The position numbers were made by a program, and so were the translations under genes. A stretch of DNA of 64,000 nucleotides from NCBI GenBank assembly GCA_026636295.1, contig CP089459.1, positions 496,001 to 560,000 on the forward strand. Direction: 5' to 3'. Below the pieces are notes generated by a model, which saw only the letters and a list, made by a program, of their open reading frames with translations, did no database searches and had not been told where the DNA came from. The DNA comes from Medakamo hakoo. Taxonomy: Eukaryota; Chlorophyta; Trebouxiophyceae; Coccomyxaceae. Below, piece after piece: positions 19,027 to 29,600 of this stretch (the first letter of the stretch is position 1; every line of letters begins with the position of its first letter).

Positions 19027-20307
19027 ATGCACGCCATGTCTGCTCCGTTGGGCGTCCGCGCTACCACGTGCCGGACGGCCGTGCGCGCGCACGCGTCTGC
19101 GACGCCTGACAACCAGCCGACGACGCGGCGGGCGCTGCTGGCCGGTGCGTGATGAGGAGTGTGGGGCCAACTGTGCGCGGCCGGCTTCTTTTCTCAGCAA
19201 TTCCCGTCGTCAGGCGGGGGCTGGACGCCCATGCGCGGCTGTTGAAAGGGAGGGCATCGATGGAATGGGCGTGCCCACGGCGCAGGTGGCACCCCATTCC
19301 CTCTCTGCCGCGCGCGCGCGCGCACACCCAACCCTCTCACCTCACCCCCCCCCTCCACCCCCTCCCTCGATCCAGGCGCCTCCCTGCTCGCCGGCCTGGT
19401 CGCCCTCCCCACCCTCCCCGCGGCTGCCGAAGTCTCGGAAGCCAACAAGGTGCGCAAGACCATCAAGAAAGAATACCTGAACGCCTTCCAAAAGGGCGCC
19501 ATCCGCGCGGAAATCCAAAAGCGCGCCGACGCAGCGCTCGCGGCGGTGCTGGAGGCCGACGACGCGCCCGCGGCCGTCCGCCTGCTCCTAGCGGACGCGG
19601 CGGGCTACGACCCGGCCACCAAGACGGGCGGCGTCGACGGGTCGGCGATCCTGTTTGAAGCCGACTCGCCCGCGCTCAAGCCGTGCGCGGCGTACATCGC
19701 GAAGCTGAAGGCGGCCAAGGCGACCATCGACAGCGCGGCCCGCCCGGGCCAGGCGCCGATGTCCTGGGCGGACGTGGAGGTCCTGGGCGCGCGCGTCGCC
19801 CTGTCCAAACAGTTCAAGGCCGCCAAGATCGCGGCGGGCGCGAACGAGAAATCCATTGCAGCGTCCAAGTCCGAGTTCCCGGTCCTGATTGGGCGGGTGG
19901 ACGCGACGGCGAAGCCGGCCAACGGCGGCGCGGCCAACCTGCCCGCGGCCGGCGCCGACCCGGCCGCCATCGCCGCGTTTTTCTCTTCCCTGGGCGCTAA
20001 GCCCGACGGGTCCCAGCCGCGCGGTGGGCGGGCCCTGCTGTGGCAGCGCCCAGCGTTCTTGCTGTGGGGCGCGTCGCTGGCCGGTGACGCGGCGGGCGCC
20101 GAGGAAGCCCGCCTGGCGGCGGGCGACCCAGAGTTTGCGGCCGCGAAGGCCGCGGCCGACCGGTCGCGCGCGACCGCGTCGCGCACGGACTACGAGATTG
20201 ACCTCGCCGACGCGCTCTTGCGCCTCGCGTCCACCAAGGCTGGGGCTGTCTTTGATCCTGAGGCCTTTTTGTACGACATCACCGTGGAATCGGTGAAGAT
20301 TGCATGA
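19027..20307 (+). CDS. TL29: Thylakoid lumen TL29/APX4-like protein
   Basis: Exons 19027-19144 and 19376-20307 give 349 aa (a second ATG at 19036 is also possible). The N-terminus is bipartite: a transit region, then RR, hydrophobic [20 protein letters not shown] and an AxA-type cleavage site before EVSEANKV, which is a twin-arginine thylakoid lumen signal. The mature part aligns with class I heme peroxidases: [20 protein letters not shown]-type helix B region, [20 protein letters not shown], and [16 protein letters not shown]. The distal RxxFH segment reads [11 protein letters not shown], so the catalytic histidine is missing, as expected for TL29, a PSII-associated ascorbate-peroxidase relative without clear activity. 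The gene is directly followed by a large GGAT repeat. Confidence 0.88.
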
Positions 20308-20335
20308 GGAAAACGGAGGCGGGAGGTGTTTTTTT

Positions 20336-20548
20336 GGATGGATGGATGGATGGATGGATGGATGGATGGATGGATGGATGGATGGATGGATGGATGGATG
20401 GATGGATGGATGGATGGATGGATGGATGGATGGATGGATGGATGGATGGATGGATGGATGGATGGATGGATGGATGGATGGATGGATGGATGGATGGATG
20501 GATGGATGGATGGATGGATGGATGGATGGATGGATGGATGGATGGATG
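20336..20548. repeat. (GGAT)n tetranucleotide microsatellite
   Basis: About 53 perfect copies of GGAT fill 213 bp, starting 28 bp after the TL29 stop codon, so they probably lie in its 3' UTR. No interruption is visible. It creates long artificial open frames (MDGW repeats on +, HPSI on -) that are not genes. Confidence 0.98.
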
Positions 20549-21010
20549 CATGGAGAAGAGGCAGGGGTGGGTGCCGTCATCCCCTTGTGGGCGTGATGAG
20601 AGTGGAGGGAGGGTCCAGAATTCTTTTTTCGAGCGGGCAAGAGAGTGCCCACGGGTGCCAGAGCGTGGCGGGAGTGGAGCGTGCCGTCTGTGTGGTCATG
20701 TGATGTGAGAATGGGAAAAAAACGGAACGCGGGTGGAGAGCGGCGCGTAAAGCGCCCGGGAGAGAACACTCAAAAACACTGCGGCTAGCTTCTTTTCTCG
20801 CGCCCTGCGGCTCGCGCTCGGAGGCCAGGGGAGCGTTTTACCGGCCCCAGGCAGGGCTCCAGCGCGTCGCGTTTGGGCCTGACACTCGTGCGCAGGGTGT
20901 GGGAGTGCCTGGCAGGCCCTCCGCGCGCACCTCCGCCGAGTTTTTTTGTGGTCGGAGAGAGGGACCGCGTCAAGCGCATCGAGCCGAGCGTCGGAGAAAA
21001 AACAACAAGG
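20549..21010. other. Intergenic, TL29 3' flank and LOL promoter
   Basis: 462 bp without a gene I can support. It contains short A/T runs (about 20714-20720, 20940-20946, 20996-21002) and ordinary GC-rich sequence. The last A run sits just before the start codon of the LSD1-type zinc-finger gene. Confidence 0.5.
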
Positions 21011-21995
21011 ATGGACGCCTGGGCCCTCCAGGCCATGGCCATGCAAGGTGAACTCCCTCCGCGAGGCGCGCAAGCCCTACCGCGTGGGCGTGGAAGCCCA
21101 GCAAACGGCAGCGCGAGGGCCTTCCGCGCCCGTTTTTTTTTCCGCGCTTATCTCAGCGCGCGACCTCGCGACCGCGCAACTCTTTCCCCACCCACCCACG
21201 CACCCACCCCTCACTCTCACTCCACCATCACATGCTTTTCCTTCTCCTCCAGGCCCCCAAGCCCAGCTCGTGTGCGGTGGGTGCAACACCCTCCTCTCCT
21301 ACCCACAGGGTGCCCAGCACGTGCGGTGCGCCCGGTGCGGCCACGTGTCGTCGGCGGGCGGGGCACACCCCCACCACCCACACCACCACCCACACCCCGG
21401 GCCGCCGTCTCCGGACATGGCCCAGCTCGTCTGTGCGTCCCCTGCGTGCCGCGTCGTGCTGGTGTACCCTCGCGGCGCACGCCGCGTCCAGTGCGGCGTG
21501 TGCGGGACGGTCAGCGATGCGGCGGCGGCCAACGGGCTCGGCCACCTCGTGTGCGGCGGGTGCAGGATTGCGCTCGTCCACGCGCACGGCGCGGCCTCCG
21601 TCCAGTGCGCCGTCTGCCACACGGTCACGCCTACGGGCGCGGCGGGCGCGAGTGCGGGGGCGGGGCCCAGCGCCGCGACCGGTGCCGGTGCGGGACCAAG
21701 CGGCGCAGACGCGCCGCCGCCGCCGCCGCCGCCGCCGCTGGCGGCGCCGACTGCGAATGGTGGCGGTGGCCCAGGCACGCCCACCGCCGCGGCCGCGCGC
21801 GCCGCCGCGGAAGCGACCGCCGCTGCCAGCCGGCCGGCGCCCAAGCCGCCCGTCCTCATTGAAAACCCGGCGGCGGAGGGCGAGACGGCCGTGCTGCTGG
21901 GCGTGGAGGTGGGCGGCGGGAATGGTGGCGGAGACGAAGCGGTGACTGCAGGTGCGGGCACGGGCGGGGCAGACGCGGGCGGCGGCGCGACCTGA
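21011..21995 (+). CDS. LSD1-type zinc-finger protein (LOL family)
   Basis: Exons 21011-21047 and 21253-21995 (donor GTGAAC) give 259 aa. Three zf-LSD1 modules are visible. The first is canonical (CGGCNTLLSYPQGAQHVRC, then ARC). The second has two extra residues in its first knuckle (CASPACRVVLVYPRGA, then CGVC). The third has VHAHGA in place of YPxGA but keeps its four cysteines. A His/Pro-rich spacer separates modules 1 and 2. The second half is Ala/Gly/Pro-rich and probably disordered. In plants LSD1/LOL proteins are nuclear or cytosolic regulators of cell death, ROS and bZIP factors; they also occur in green algae, where function is little known. Confidence 0.85.
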
Positions 21996-22442
21996 ATTCT
22001 TTTTTCTTTTTGTTTTCCTGTTTTTTCCTTCCGCAAACCAAGGGCTGCGCAGGGAGCAAGGGGGGCCTCGCGCGCCGCGGAGGGACATTCGAAAATGGCA
22101 GGTGGGAGAGGCCGTGGTCGGCGGGAACGAGCAAATTTGAGGAGGTGGGTGGGTCGGGTGGGTGGCGGCTAGCACGCGCGTGTGGGCGTGTGAAAAGGAA
22201 AACACGTCGCAGCAGCAACACAAAGCATCGCGTGCCTCTGTCTCTCGCACATGCCCCCCTCTCTCTTCTTGGCCGTCCCTCGAGAATGGGAGGGGAAACG
22301 GGCCAGGGCTTCGTGCGCAAAAATGATGAATGAAACCCCCCCACTCTCCCATCCATCCACATCCCCCCCCCCCCCCCCCCCCCCCCGCCGCCTCGTTCCC
22401 AACCCCCCTCACCTGCACACGGTCCCGCGCGCCAGCGGTTTT
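21996..22442. other. Intergenic between convergent LOL and GPDH genes
   Basis: 447 bp holding the two 3' flanks. It shows T runs after the LOL stop (about 22000-22027) and a pure 24-base C run (22363-22386, listed separately). No gene is supported. Confidence 0.5.
22363..22386. repeat. C24 homopolymer (G24 on GPDH sense strand)
   Basis: An uninterrupted run of 24 C, 56 bp beyond the GPDH stop. On the GPDH transcript it would be a G run able to form a G-quadruplex. Length could be inaccurate, because homopolymers are error-prone in assemblies. Confidence 0.85.
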
Positions 22443-24161
22443 CTACCGCTCCTCCACCTGCGGCAGGCCCATGATCTCGCTCACCGCTTCCTCAGGGCTC
22501 AGCGCGCCGGCGAGCACTTGGGCCACCGCCGTCAGGACGGGCAGCTGGACGTGGTAGCGCGAGGCGAGCGCGACGACGACGCCGGCCGTCGCGACGCCCT
22601 CCGCGACCTGGGACGAGGACGCGAGGATGTCGCCCAGCCGCTCCCCGCGCCCCAGCCGCACGCCCACGGACCGGTTGCGCGACAGGGAGCCGTAGCACGT
22701 CAGCATGATGTCGCCCAGGCCGGACAGGCCGGCCACCGTCGCGGGCTTGGCCCCCATCTTCTCGGCCAGCCACCGGATTTCGGCGCAGCCCTGCGCGACG
22801 AGCGCGGCGCGCGCGTTCATGCCCAGGTCCAGCCCCTCCACGATGCCCGCCGCGATGGCCAGCACGTTTTTCAGGGCGCCGCACACTTCCACGCCCACGA
22901 CGTCGGACGACGTGTTGACGCGCATGTATGGAGACGCGAACAGGCCCTGGACGGCGCGTTTGAGGGCTTTGTCGCGGGATGCGGCGACCAAGCCCGTCGG
23001 CGCGCGGGCCACGACCTCCGCCGCGAACGACGGGCCGGACAGGAAGGCGGTCGGCTGCTTGCGGCCCAGGGCGTCGGGGATCAAGTCACTCATCAGCGCG
23101 CCCGTCCCGACTTCCAGGCCTTTCGACACGGAGATGACGGGCACGGTCGGCGGCAGCAGGTCTTTGATCGACGCCAGGAACGCGCGCGAGTGCTGGACGG
23201 GGACGGCGTGCAGCGCGTACTGCGCGCCGCCGATGGCTTCTGCCGCGTCGGACGACGCGCGCACGTTGGGCGGCAGGGTCGCGTCGGGCAGGTACCGGGC
23301 GTTCACGTGCGTGGCGTTGATGTCGGACACGAGGGCCGGGTCGCGGAGGAGCAGGACGACGTCGAGGCCGGGCTTTTGCCGCGCGAGCGCGGCCGCCATG
23401 GCGGTGCCGAACGAGCCGCCGCCGAAAACGACGACCTTGTCGACCGCGTCCAGGGCCGTCCGGCCGCCCGCCCCGCGCTGCGCCTTCCAGTTCTTGCGGG
23501 ACCAGCGCATGAGCTGGTTCCAGGACTTGGCGATTTTGGTCCGCTCAGCCGGCGGGTACAGCTTGCCCGGCGGGCCGCCGGCGCGCGGGGTGACGCCATC
23601 CGCCGCGGCCGCGGCCGCGTCGGCGTTGGCGGGTCGGAGAGGGACGGTGACGGCCTCGTCGACGCCTGCGGCCGCGCCGGACCCGGCGCCGCCGTCGCCG
23701 CCTTCTTCTTCGTCGTCGCTGGACGCGGTCGCGAGGGGGCCGGGCGTCGCCCGCGGGCCGCGAGGCGACTCGTCGCCGTCGCCCTCGCCGACCGCTCCCT
23801 CCGCCATCGCCGCTTCCGCGCCGCCACCGGTGGACCGACGCACGCACGCGCTGCGCCGGCGGCCTGCCAGGCGCAATGCGCGGCCCGCGGGCACGGGCGG
23901 GGCGGGCAAAGCAGCAGAGCCGACGAGGGCCGCACGCAGCCGATGCGAGGCGGCGGGCGGGCGCGGGAGTACGGATGCGAGCACGCCTCGCCTCGACGGA
24001 TTCACATGCATCCGCCCAACAGTCGAGGGCGTGCTGGTGGAGGCGAGCCCTCCGCGTGGCGCCGTAAATGGAGGCGGCAGGCCAGTGGTGCGCGCCGACG
24101 GCGCGGCCGCGGCGCTGGCCGCGGCGCTTGGCGGCCGGCAGGCCGCCGCGTGCCGCTGCAT
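22443..24161 (-). CDS. GPDHp: Glycerol-3-phosphate dehydrogenase [NAD(P)+], probably plastid
   Basis: Single exon, 572 aa from the ATG at 24161 (MQRHAAACRPPSAAA), which reads like a transit peptide. About 150 further residues are low complexity with an acidic stretch (SSDDEEEGGDGG). The catalytic part starts near residue 205: KSWNQLMRWSRKNWKAQ, then the Rossmann loop VVVFGGGSFGTAMA, ISVSKGLE, FLSGPSFAAEVV, GVEVCGALKNVLAIAAG (catalytic Lys) and LSGLGDIMLTCYGSLSRNRS. This is the bacterial GpsA type found in chloroplasts (GLY1/SFD1-like), supplying glycerol-3-phosphate from DHAP for plastid glycerolipids. The 262 bp to the upstream PAM71-like gene hold nothing else recognisable. Confidence 0.9.
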   Translation of the reverse strand: MQRHAAACRPPSAAASAAAAPSARTTGLPPPFTAPRGGLASTSTPSTVGRMHVNPSRRGVLASVLPRPPAASHRLRAALVGSAALPAPPVPAGRALRLAGRRRSACVRRSTGGGAEAAMAEGAVGEGDGDESPRGPRATPGPLATASSDDEEEGGDGGAGSGAAAGVDEAVTVPLRPANADAAAAAADGVTPRAGGPPGKLYPPAERTKIAKSWNQLMRWSRKNWKAQRGAGGRTALDAVDKVVVFGGGSFGTAMAAALARQKPGLDVVLLLRDPALVSDINATHVNARYLPDATLPPNVRASSDAAEAIGGAQYALHAVPVQHSRAFLASIKDLLPPTVPVISVSKGLEVGTGALMSDLIPDALGRKQPTAFLSGPSFAAEVVARAPTGLVAASRDKALKRAVQGLFASPYMRVNTSSDVVGVEVCGALKNVLAIAAGIVEGLDLGMNARAALVAQGCAEIRWLAEKMGAKPATVAGLSGLGDIMLTCYGSLSRNRSVGVRLGRGERLGDILASSSQVAEGVATAGVVVALASRYHVQLPVLTAVAQVLAGALSPEEAVSEIMGLPQVEER

Positions 24162-24423
24162 GGAATGCTCAGATAAAAGGGGGCGATCCGCAGGGACCGG
24201 TCTGCGCAAAAAAAATGGCGGGTGGGGAGTGGTGTGGCGACGCCCGCTGCCGGGCGTGCGACTTCCCTTTTTTTTGTCACGAGTGTTTATTGCGGCTGCG
24301 CTTCACCCGACCCTCCCCACCTGCCTGTGCAGACCACGCCCACACACACACAGCACGGCGCTCCCTCCTTTTTTGCACGGCCCCCACCGCAAATGCTCAC
24401 CCTCCCTCCCTCTCCCTCCCCCT

Positions 24424-25637
24424 TCACATCCACCCCGCCAGCGTCGCCGCCGCAAACGCCAAGAACAGGCACCCCCCAATCAGCCCGATCGTCCGCTCGC
24501 TCAAGTGGCGCGCGACGAGGACGCCGCCCCACACGGCGATGGCCGTCGCGACGGCGTGGCCCGCGACGGCGCCCGCCGCCACGCCCGCGGGCGACTGCGC
24601 CGCCGCCAGCGCGATCGTCGCCAGCATGGACCGGTCCCCCCACTCCGCCAGGAAGATGATGGACCCCACCTCGGCCGCGGCGCGGGACCAAGTGGTGAGC
24701 GCCGCGTCGGTCGACGCGCCGCCCTTGCCGACCGTGTCGTGCACCCGCCCGGCCTTCTCCGCTTCATCCAATTCTTCCTGGGCGGCGGCCAGTTCGGGCG
24801 CGGCGGTCGGAGGAGAGGTGGCGGACGCGCCCGGCGCGTCCACCATGGCCGGCCCGGGCGGCGTGTCCAGCGCGCCCTTCAGCGTTTTCAGCCCAAAATA
24901 CACGAGGCACGCCACCGACGCCCACTGCGAGATGTTGACGGACGAGGAGACGGCGGTGGGGACGGCCTGGAACGCGGCGCCGATGGCGACGGAGACGACG
25001 GTCATCAGACCGAGCGCGGTCACGCTCCCGACGAGCGCAGCGGCCCGCCCGACGCGCATGGCGAGCAGGCCGGCCAGGAAAAAGGTTTTGTCGCCCAGTT
25101 CGGAGAGGAAGACGAGGGAGAAGGCGGCGAGGGCGCCCGAGGTGCCGAGGGCGGACGCGTCCAGGGCGGCCTGTGGTGGTGGGTGTGCGAGAGAGAGAGG
25201 GGTGGTGTGAGCGTGCGACGGCCAGGGGGACAGCGGCGAGGAAAGACAACGCGGTCCCTCCGGCGCCCACGGCCGCCGCCCACATCCTCACCAACACAGC
25301 GCATTGTGCGGGGCCCAAACTCCTCTCCCCAACCCCTCACCTTGAGCGCGCCGACCCAGCCCGCCTGCCAGGCCAGGGCGCCGGCAAAAGCCAGCGCGGC
25401 CGAGCCGACGGCAATGGTCGGGGAAACAGAGCCTTCTGGGGCGGCGGCGGACGAGGAGGACACGCGCACCACGCTAGCCAGGCGGCGACGAGTTTGGTGC
25501 ACCGGCCACCGAGTGGAGGGAAGCACAGCCCCGGCCTGGCGGGCGGCGAGGCGGGACGAAGGCGGGCGACTCGGCGCGGCGCGGCGCAGGGCCAGCCGTG
25601 GCGGCGCTGCCGCGGCGGTCGACGCGGCCGCGTGCAT
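24424..25637 (-). CDS. PAM71: GDT1/UPF0016 Mn2+/Ca2+ transporter, PAM71-like
   Basis: Exons 25637-25341 and 25170-24424 (donor GTGAGG, phase 0) give 347 aa. An Arg/Ser/Ala transit-like N-terminus precedes a first hydrophobic segment (GSAALAFAGALAWQAGWVGALK). Two UPF0016 halves follow, each with the signature: FLSELGDKTFFLAGLLAMRVG and FLAEWGDRSMLATIALA. Each half has about three helices, linked by an acidic loop of about 70 residues (PELAAAQEELDEAEKAG). ExGD motifs bind the transported cation. Plastid members (PAM71 in thylakoids, CMT1 in the envelope; CGLD1 in Chlamydomonas) deliver Mn2+ for the oxygen-evolving complex. I cannot separate PAM71 from CMT1 by eye. Confidence 0.9.
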
Positions 25638-25864
25638 TTGGTGCTGGATTTAGTTTTGAAGTGCCTGACAAGTCACGCGGTGGAGTGGGGAGGAGGGGCG
25701 CGCGCGTGGAGACTGCAACGCAGCTGTCGAGCACGGGTCTCTCCTATCGACGCTGTGTGTGTTCTCCGCATCAAAAAAAAAAAAAACAAAGACAACGCAT
25801 CAAACGCGAGTTCTTTTCTTTTTCGCGCCTTCATCCCTCGCCCCCTTCACACCAGACTCCCGCC
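25638..25864. promoter_or_regulatory. Bidirectional promoter, PAM71-like / Chz1-like
   Basis: 227 bp between divergent ATGs. It contains an A13-A14 run at about 25772-25785, interrupted by CAAAG, about 80 bp before the Chz1-like start. No named element recognised. Confidence 0.45.
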
Positions 25865-26464
25865 ATGGCCGACGACGCTGCCCCACCTGCCGCGCCACCG
25901 AAGCCGGCCGCGGAAGAAGCCGCGCCCGCGGCTGCTCCCGCGGCCGCCGAAGAAACCGCGCCTGCACCCACGGTCGCAAACAACCCAGCGCCCGCAGAAC
26001 CAAAGGACAAGGGCAAGGGCAAAGCTGTGGCGTCCCACCCCGTCTCCGACGACGAAGACGAAGACGAGGATGAAGACGCCGACCTGTCGGACGACGGGTC
26101 CGACGACGACGACGACTCGGACGACGAGTCGTCGTCGTCCGAGGAAGACGAGGAAGAAGACGGCGACGCGCCAGGCGCGTCCAAACCACCGAAGAAGAAG
26201 GCCAAGAAGTCGGGGGGCGGCGGTTCGGACGACGAAGCCGAGATCGTGGGCGGCCTGAGCGGGGATGAGGTGGACCCCAGCCTCATCATTGCGGGCGGGC
26301 GGGCGGCCCGCCGGGGCCGGCCCGTCATTGGCGGGCGTGGCGGTGGTGGCGGCGGGAGCGGCGGTGGCGTGAAGATCGGCGGCGGCGGTGGTGCGGGGGG
26401 CGCTGCCGGCGCTGGGAACAAGTACGCCAAGGACGTCGCGGGCTCGGACGACGACTCATGGTGA
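25865..26464 (+). CDS. Acidic histone-chaperone-like protein with CHZ motif
   Basis: Single exon, 199 aa, start MADDAAPPAAPPK. Residues about 60-105 are almost all Asp, Glu and Ser (SDDEDEDEDEDADLSDDGSD and SSSSEEDEEEDGD). A basic patch follows (KPPKKKAKKS), then DEVDPSLIIAGGRAARRGRP, which resembles the Chz1 motif (consensus around IDxSxIIxxGRRTRG) used by Chz1-type chaperones to hold H2A-H2B or H2A.Z-H2B. The C-terminus is Gly-rich and ends DDDSW. Nuclear chaperoning is inferred from the motif and charge; a generic acidic nuclear protein is the alternative. Confidence 0.65.
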   Translation: MADDAAPPAAPPKPAAEEAAPAAAPAAAEETAPAPTVANNPAPAEPKDKGKGKAVASHPVSDDEDEDEDEDADLSDDGSDDDDDSDDESSSSEEDEEEDGDAPGASKPPKKKAKKSGGGGSDDEAEIVGGLSGDEVDPSLIIAGGRAARRGRPVIGGRGGGGGGSGGGVKIGGGGGAGGAAGAGNKYAKDVAGSDDDSW

Positions 26465-26490
26465 AGGCGTGGGGGGACGGCGGAGTTTTG

Positions 26491-26495
26491 TGTAA
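26491..26495 (+). terminator. TGTAA, putative poly(A) signal of Chz1-like gene
   Basis: TGTAA lies 27 nt after the stop codon. UGUAA is the established near-upstream polyadenylation element of Chlamydomonas-type green algae; its use here is inferred. Confidence 0.5.
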
Positions 26496-26623
26496 GGCTG
26501 GTCGGGGGTCGAGCGTTCCCACCCCGTCCCCACTCGTTCCATCCACTCCGCGCGCTCGCGGCGCGGGTGACGGGAAAAAAACGCCCGCTGCCGCAACACG
26601 CGGCCTTTCCAAACCCCCACACC

Positions 26624-29600
26624 ATGACCATCCCGGGAGATGCGCCCGTCGCCGACGTCATCACGACGATCGATCTGGCGTCCTCCTTCAATGTGCGTGC
26701 GTCCGCGCGCGGCCTCTCTCTTTTTTGCTTGCTGCCCATCGGTCGCACGAAACTCATTTTTTCCCCGCAACGCAACCCAAACAGGTCGACACGGGCCGCC
26801 TCCTGTCCGACCTGGACACGGGCGTGGTGGCCATGCACCCCACGCAACCGCTGGTGGCCGTGGTGAGTGGTTGTGTGGGCGGGGAGGGCGACGAATGAAA
26901 ACGCCGCGCGCGCCCCATGCCTCTCCGTCCAACCTCTCCCCCCTCCCCCCGCCCCCCCGTCCTCCCCTCCCCTCCAGGCCACGCTGGGCACCCTGTCCGA
27001 GCACGACCTGTACAGCGGCGCCCGCACGGGCGGCGGCGAGACCCAAGGCGTGCCCGCCGCCGCTGCGTACGCGCCCGCCGACGGCTCCCTCCTCGTCGTG
27101 CTGACCGCCGACCGGTGCGTGCTCGCTTTCCACCCGCGCACGTGGCGCCGGTCCGTCCTCGTCCCGCCGCAGGACAAGGCGCCGGACAAGAGGTACGGGC
27201 CCGGGACGTTGCTCACGCTCACAGCCGCGCCGGACGGTGGGGCGGTCGCCCTGTACTGCCCGCCCGGGTCCGCCCACCTGCGCGCCGCGCCCGCGGCCGG
27301 GCGGGTCGGCGCGGAGCCGGCGCGCGGCGGACCCGCCCCCTTTTTCGCGAGGCGGCCGCCGGGGTCCGACCTGAAACCGGGCGCCCGGGTGCGGTGGGAG
27401 GGCCGGCGCCCGCTGGCGGGGCTGGCCGCCCACCCGAGCGACCCGGGCCTGGTCTTCGCCCTGGGCTGCGACGGCGCGCTGAGCGCGCTGGCCCTGCCGC
27501 CCGCGGTCGTGGCCGCTGCGCCCGTCGGCGGCGGCGGCGGCCCCGGCCCCGCCGCCACCCCTCCACCGTCATCCGACCGGCTGGCAGCCGTGTGGACGGT
27601 GACGCTGCTGTCGCCTGGCGCCGTGCCGGCCCTGGGCACGGGCGACCCGGCCGTGGATGGGCCCGGCTGGGACGGCGGCCTGGGCGGCGGGGGCGCGCCG
27701 CCGCTGGTCGCCGCGCCCCACCCGGCCAGCGGCGGCGGCCCCGGCCCCGGCGGCGCCCTGCTGGCCGTGGACGTCGCGCCGCCGGGCGGCCCAGGACCCG
27801 GCTCGGCCCGCGGCGTCGTCCTGCTGGAAGCGACCGGCCCCCGGTCCGCGCCACGCCTGGTTGGGTCGGACCTGCCGCAAGAGAGCGGCGGCGGCGGTGG
27901 CGGCGCGCCGCCGCGCCCGCTCCGCCGCGTCGGCTTCTCCTTCGTCGGCGGCGGGTCTGGCCTGGTGTGGGCGGGCGCGCCCGCCGTGGTGGGTGGTCCG
28001 GGAGCTGACACGGCCTCCGCGGGCGGCGGGATCACGGCCCTGGCGGGCTGGGAGGTGCACGCCGGCCCCGGCGCGCCGGCCGCCTGGTGCCGGGCGGCGG
28101 GGTGGTGGGGCGGCGGCCCCGCCCACCCGCTCGCGCCCGCCCTGGCCGCCGCGGCTGCCAAAGCCGGGCGCGGGTGCCGCTTCACCCCTGACCAAGGCGG
28201 TGCCGCCGAAGAGGGCGACGAGTGCGCGGCGGCGGCCGCGGCGGCCATCGCGGCGGCGGGCGGGCGCGGGGGGGACGCGCCCGCGCCCGCGCCCGCCGCG
28301 CCGCTCGACGCGGTCCGCGCCCTCGCCCTCCACCAGACGCTCGGCCTGGCCGCCCTGCAACCGGGCGTGGTCACGCCGCCGGGCGCGCCCACCCCGGCCC
28401 CTGCCCGGGGAGCCCTGCCGCCGGGCGCGGCCGACGCGGCGGCGGCCCGGCTGCGGCTGACGGTCGCGCGCCTGCCGCCGTCGCTCGCGGCCGCGGGCCC
28501 GCCGCCGGCCGCGGCCGTCCACACGCCGCTCGACTGGTGGGCGCCCACCACGCCGTCAACCCTCACGCTGCCGTCCAACATCTGGCTGGCGGACGGCGGG
28601 TGGCTGTGCCGGGCGGGTGGGGCGGGCGGACCGCCGGCGCGCGTGTGCGAGCTCGCTCCGCCGCTGCCAGCTGGCGGCGATGGTGGTGGAGAGGACGGAG
28701 GTGTCAGTGGTGCATCCGCTCCGCCCTCCGCCTTACTCGCGCCGCGGAGCGTCCTGCACTCGCCCCGGTCCCGGGCCTGGGCCATCTTCTTCGACGTGGG
28801 GCCGGCGGGCGGGGCCGGAGGCGGACCGGCCGCGCCGCCGGGGTGTGCGTTCACGCTGCTCACGGCTCGCGGCGGCGGGGGCGGCGGCGGGGACGGGCCT
28901 CCGACGTCCGCTCCCACGCCGACCGGCCCGCCCACGTGGGCCTGTCCCTCTGGTCCCTGCGGCGCCTGGGTGGGCCCGGGCGACGCCGCCCTGGCCGTGC
29001 TGGGCGCCTCGCGGACGGGCGTGCGGGTGTTCACGGTCGCGGCCGCCGCGGCCGCCGCCGGAGCGGCCGCCCCGCCGCGCCCGGCCCGCAAGGTGGACCT
29101 GGGCGGCGGCGCGCCCGCGGCCGCCCTGTTCCCGGGCCCGCGCTGGTCTGGCCTGCCCCGGCCTGGCAAGGCGGACGGGTCGAGCGCGTCCCCGGCCCCT
29201 CCAGCCGCGCACGCGGCGGGCGTGCTGCTGTGGCAGGCGGGCGGCCCGGGCGGGCCGCTGCACGCGGGCGACCTGTCAGACGGCGGGCGGACGCTGTCGC
29301 CCGCCCGCACGCTGCCCTGCCTGCCGGGTGAGACCGTCTTGGCTGTCGCCTGGCAGGACTTGTTGCCGGCAGGGACGGCGGGTGAAGTGGACGCGGCCGG
29401 CGCGGCGGCGGACGGGAGTGGCTCGGCCGCAGCCACGCCCGCCGACGACGACGACGCGGCCGCCGCGGGCCGCGCCTCCGTCGTCGGCGCCGTCCTCACC
29501 ACCCGCCGCCTCCTGCTTGTGTCTGCTTCTTTGACGCCCCTGGTCTCCGTCCCCGCCCGCGGCAATGAGGACGCCTCCGGCCCGCCCCTCACCTCCATTC

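Noticed and set aside
20279-20769. Long frames with MDGW or HPSI repeats
   Set aside because: They are translations of the GGAT microsatellite and have no protein support.
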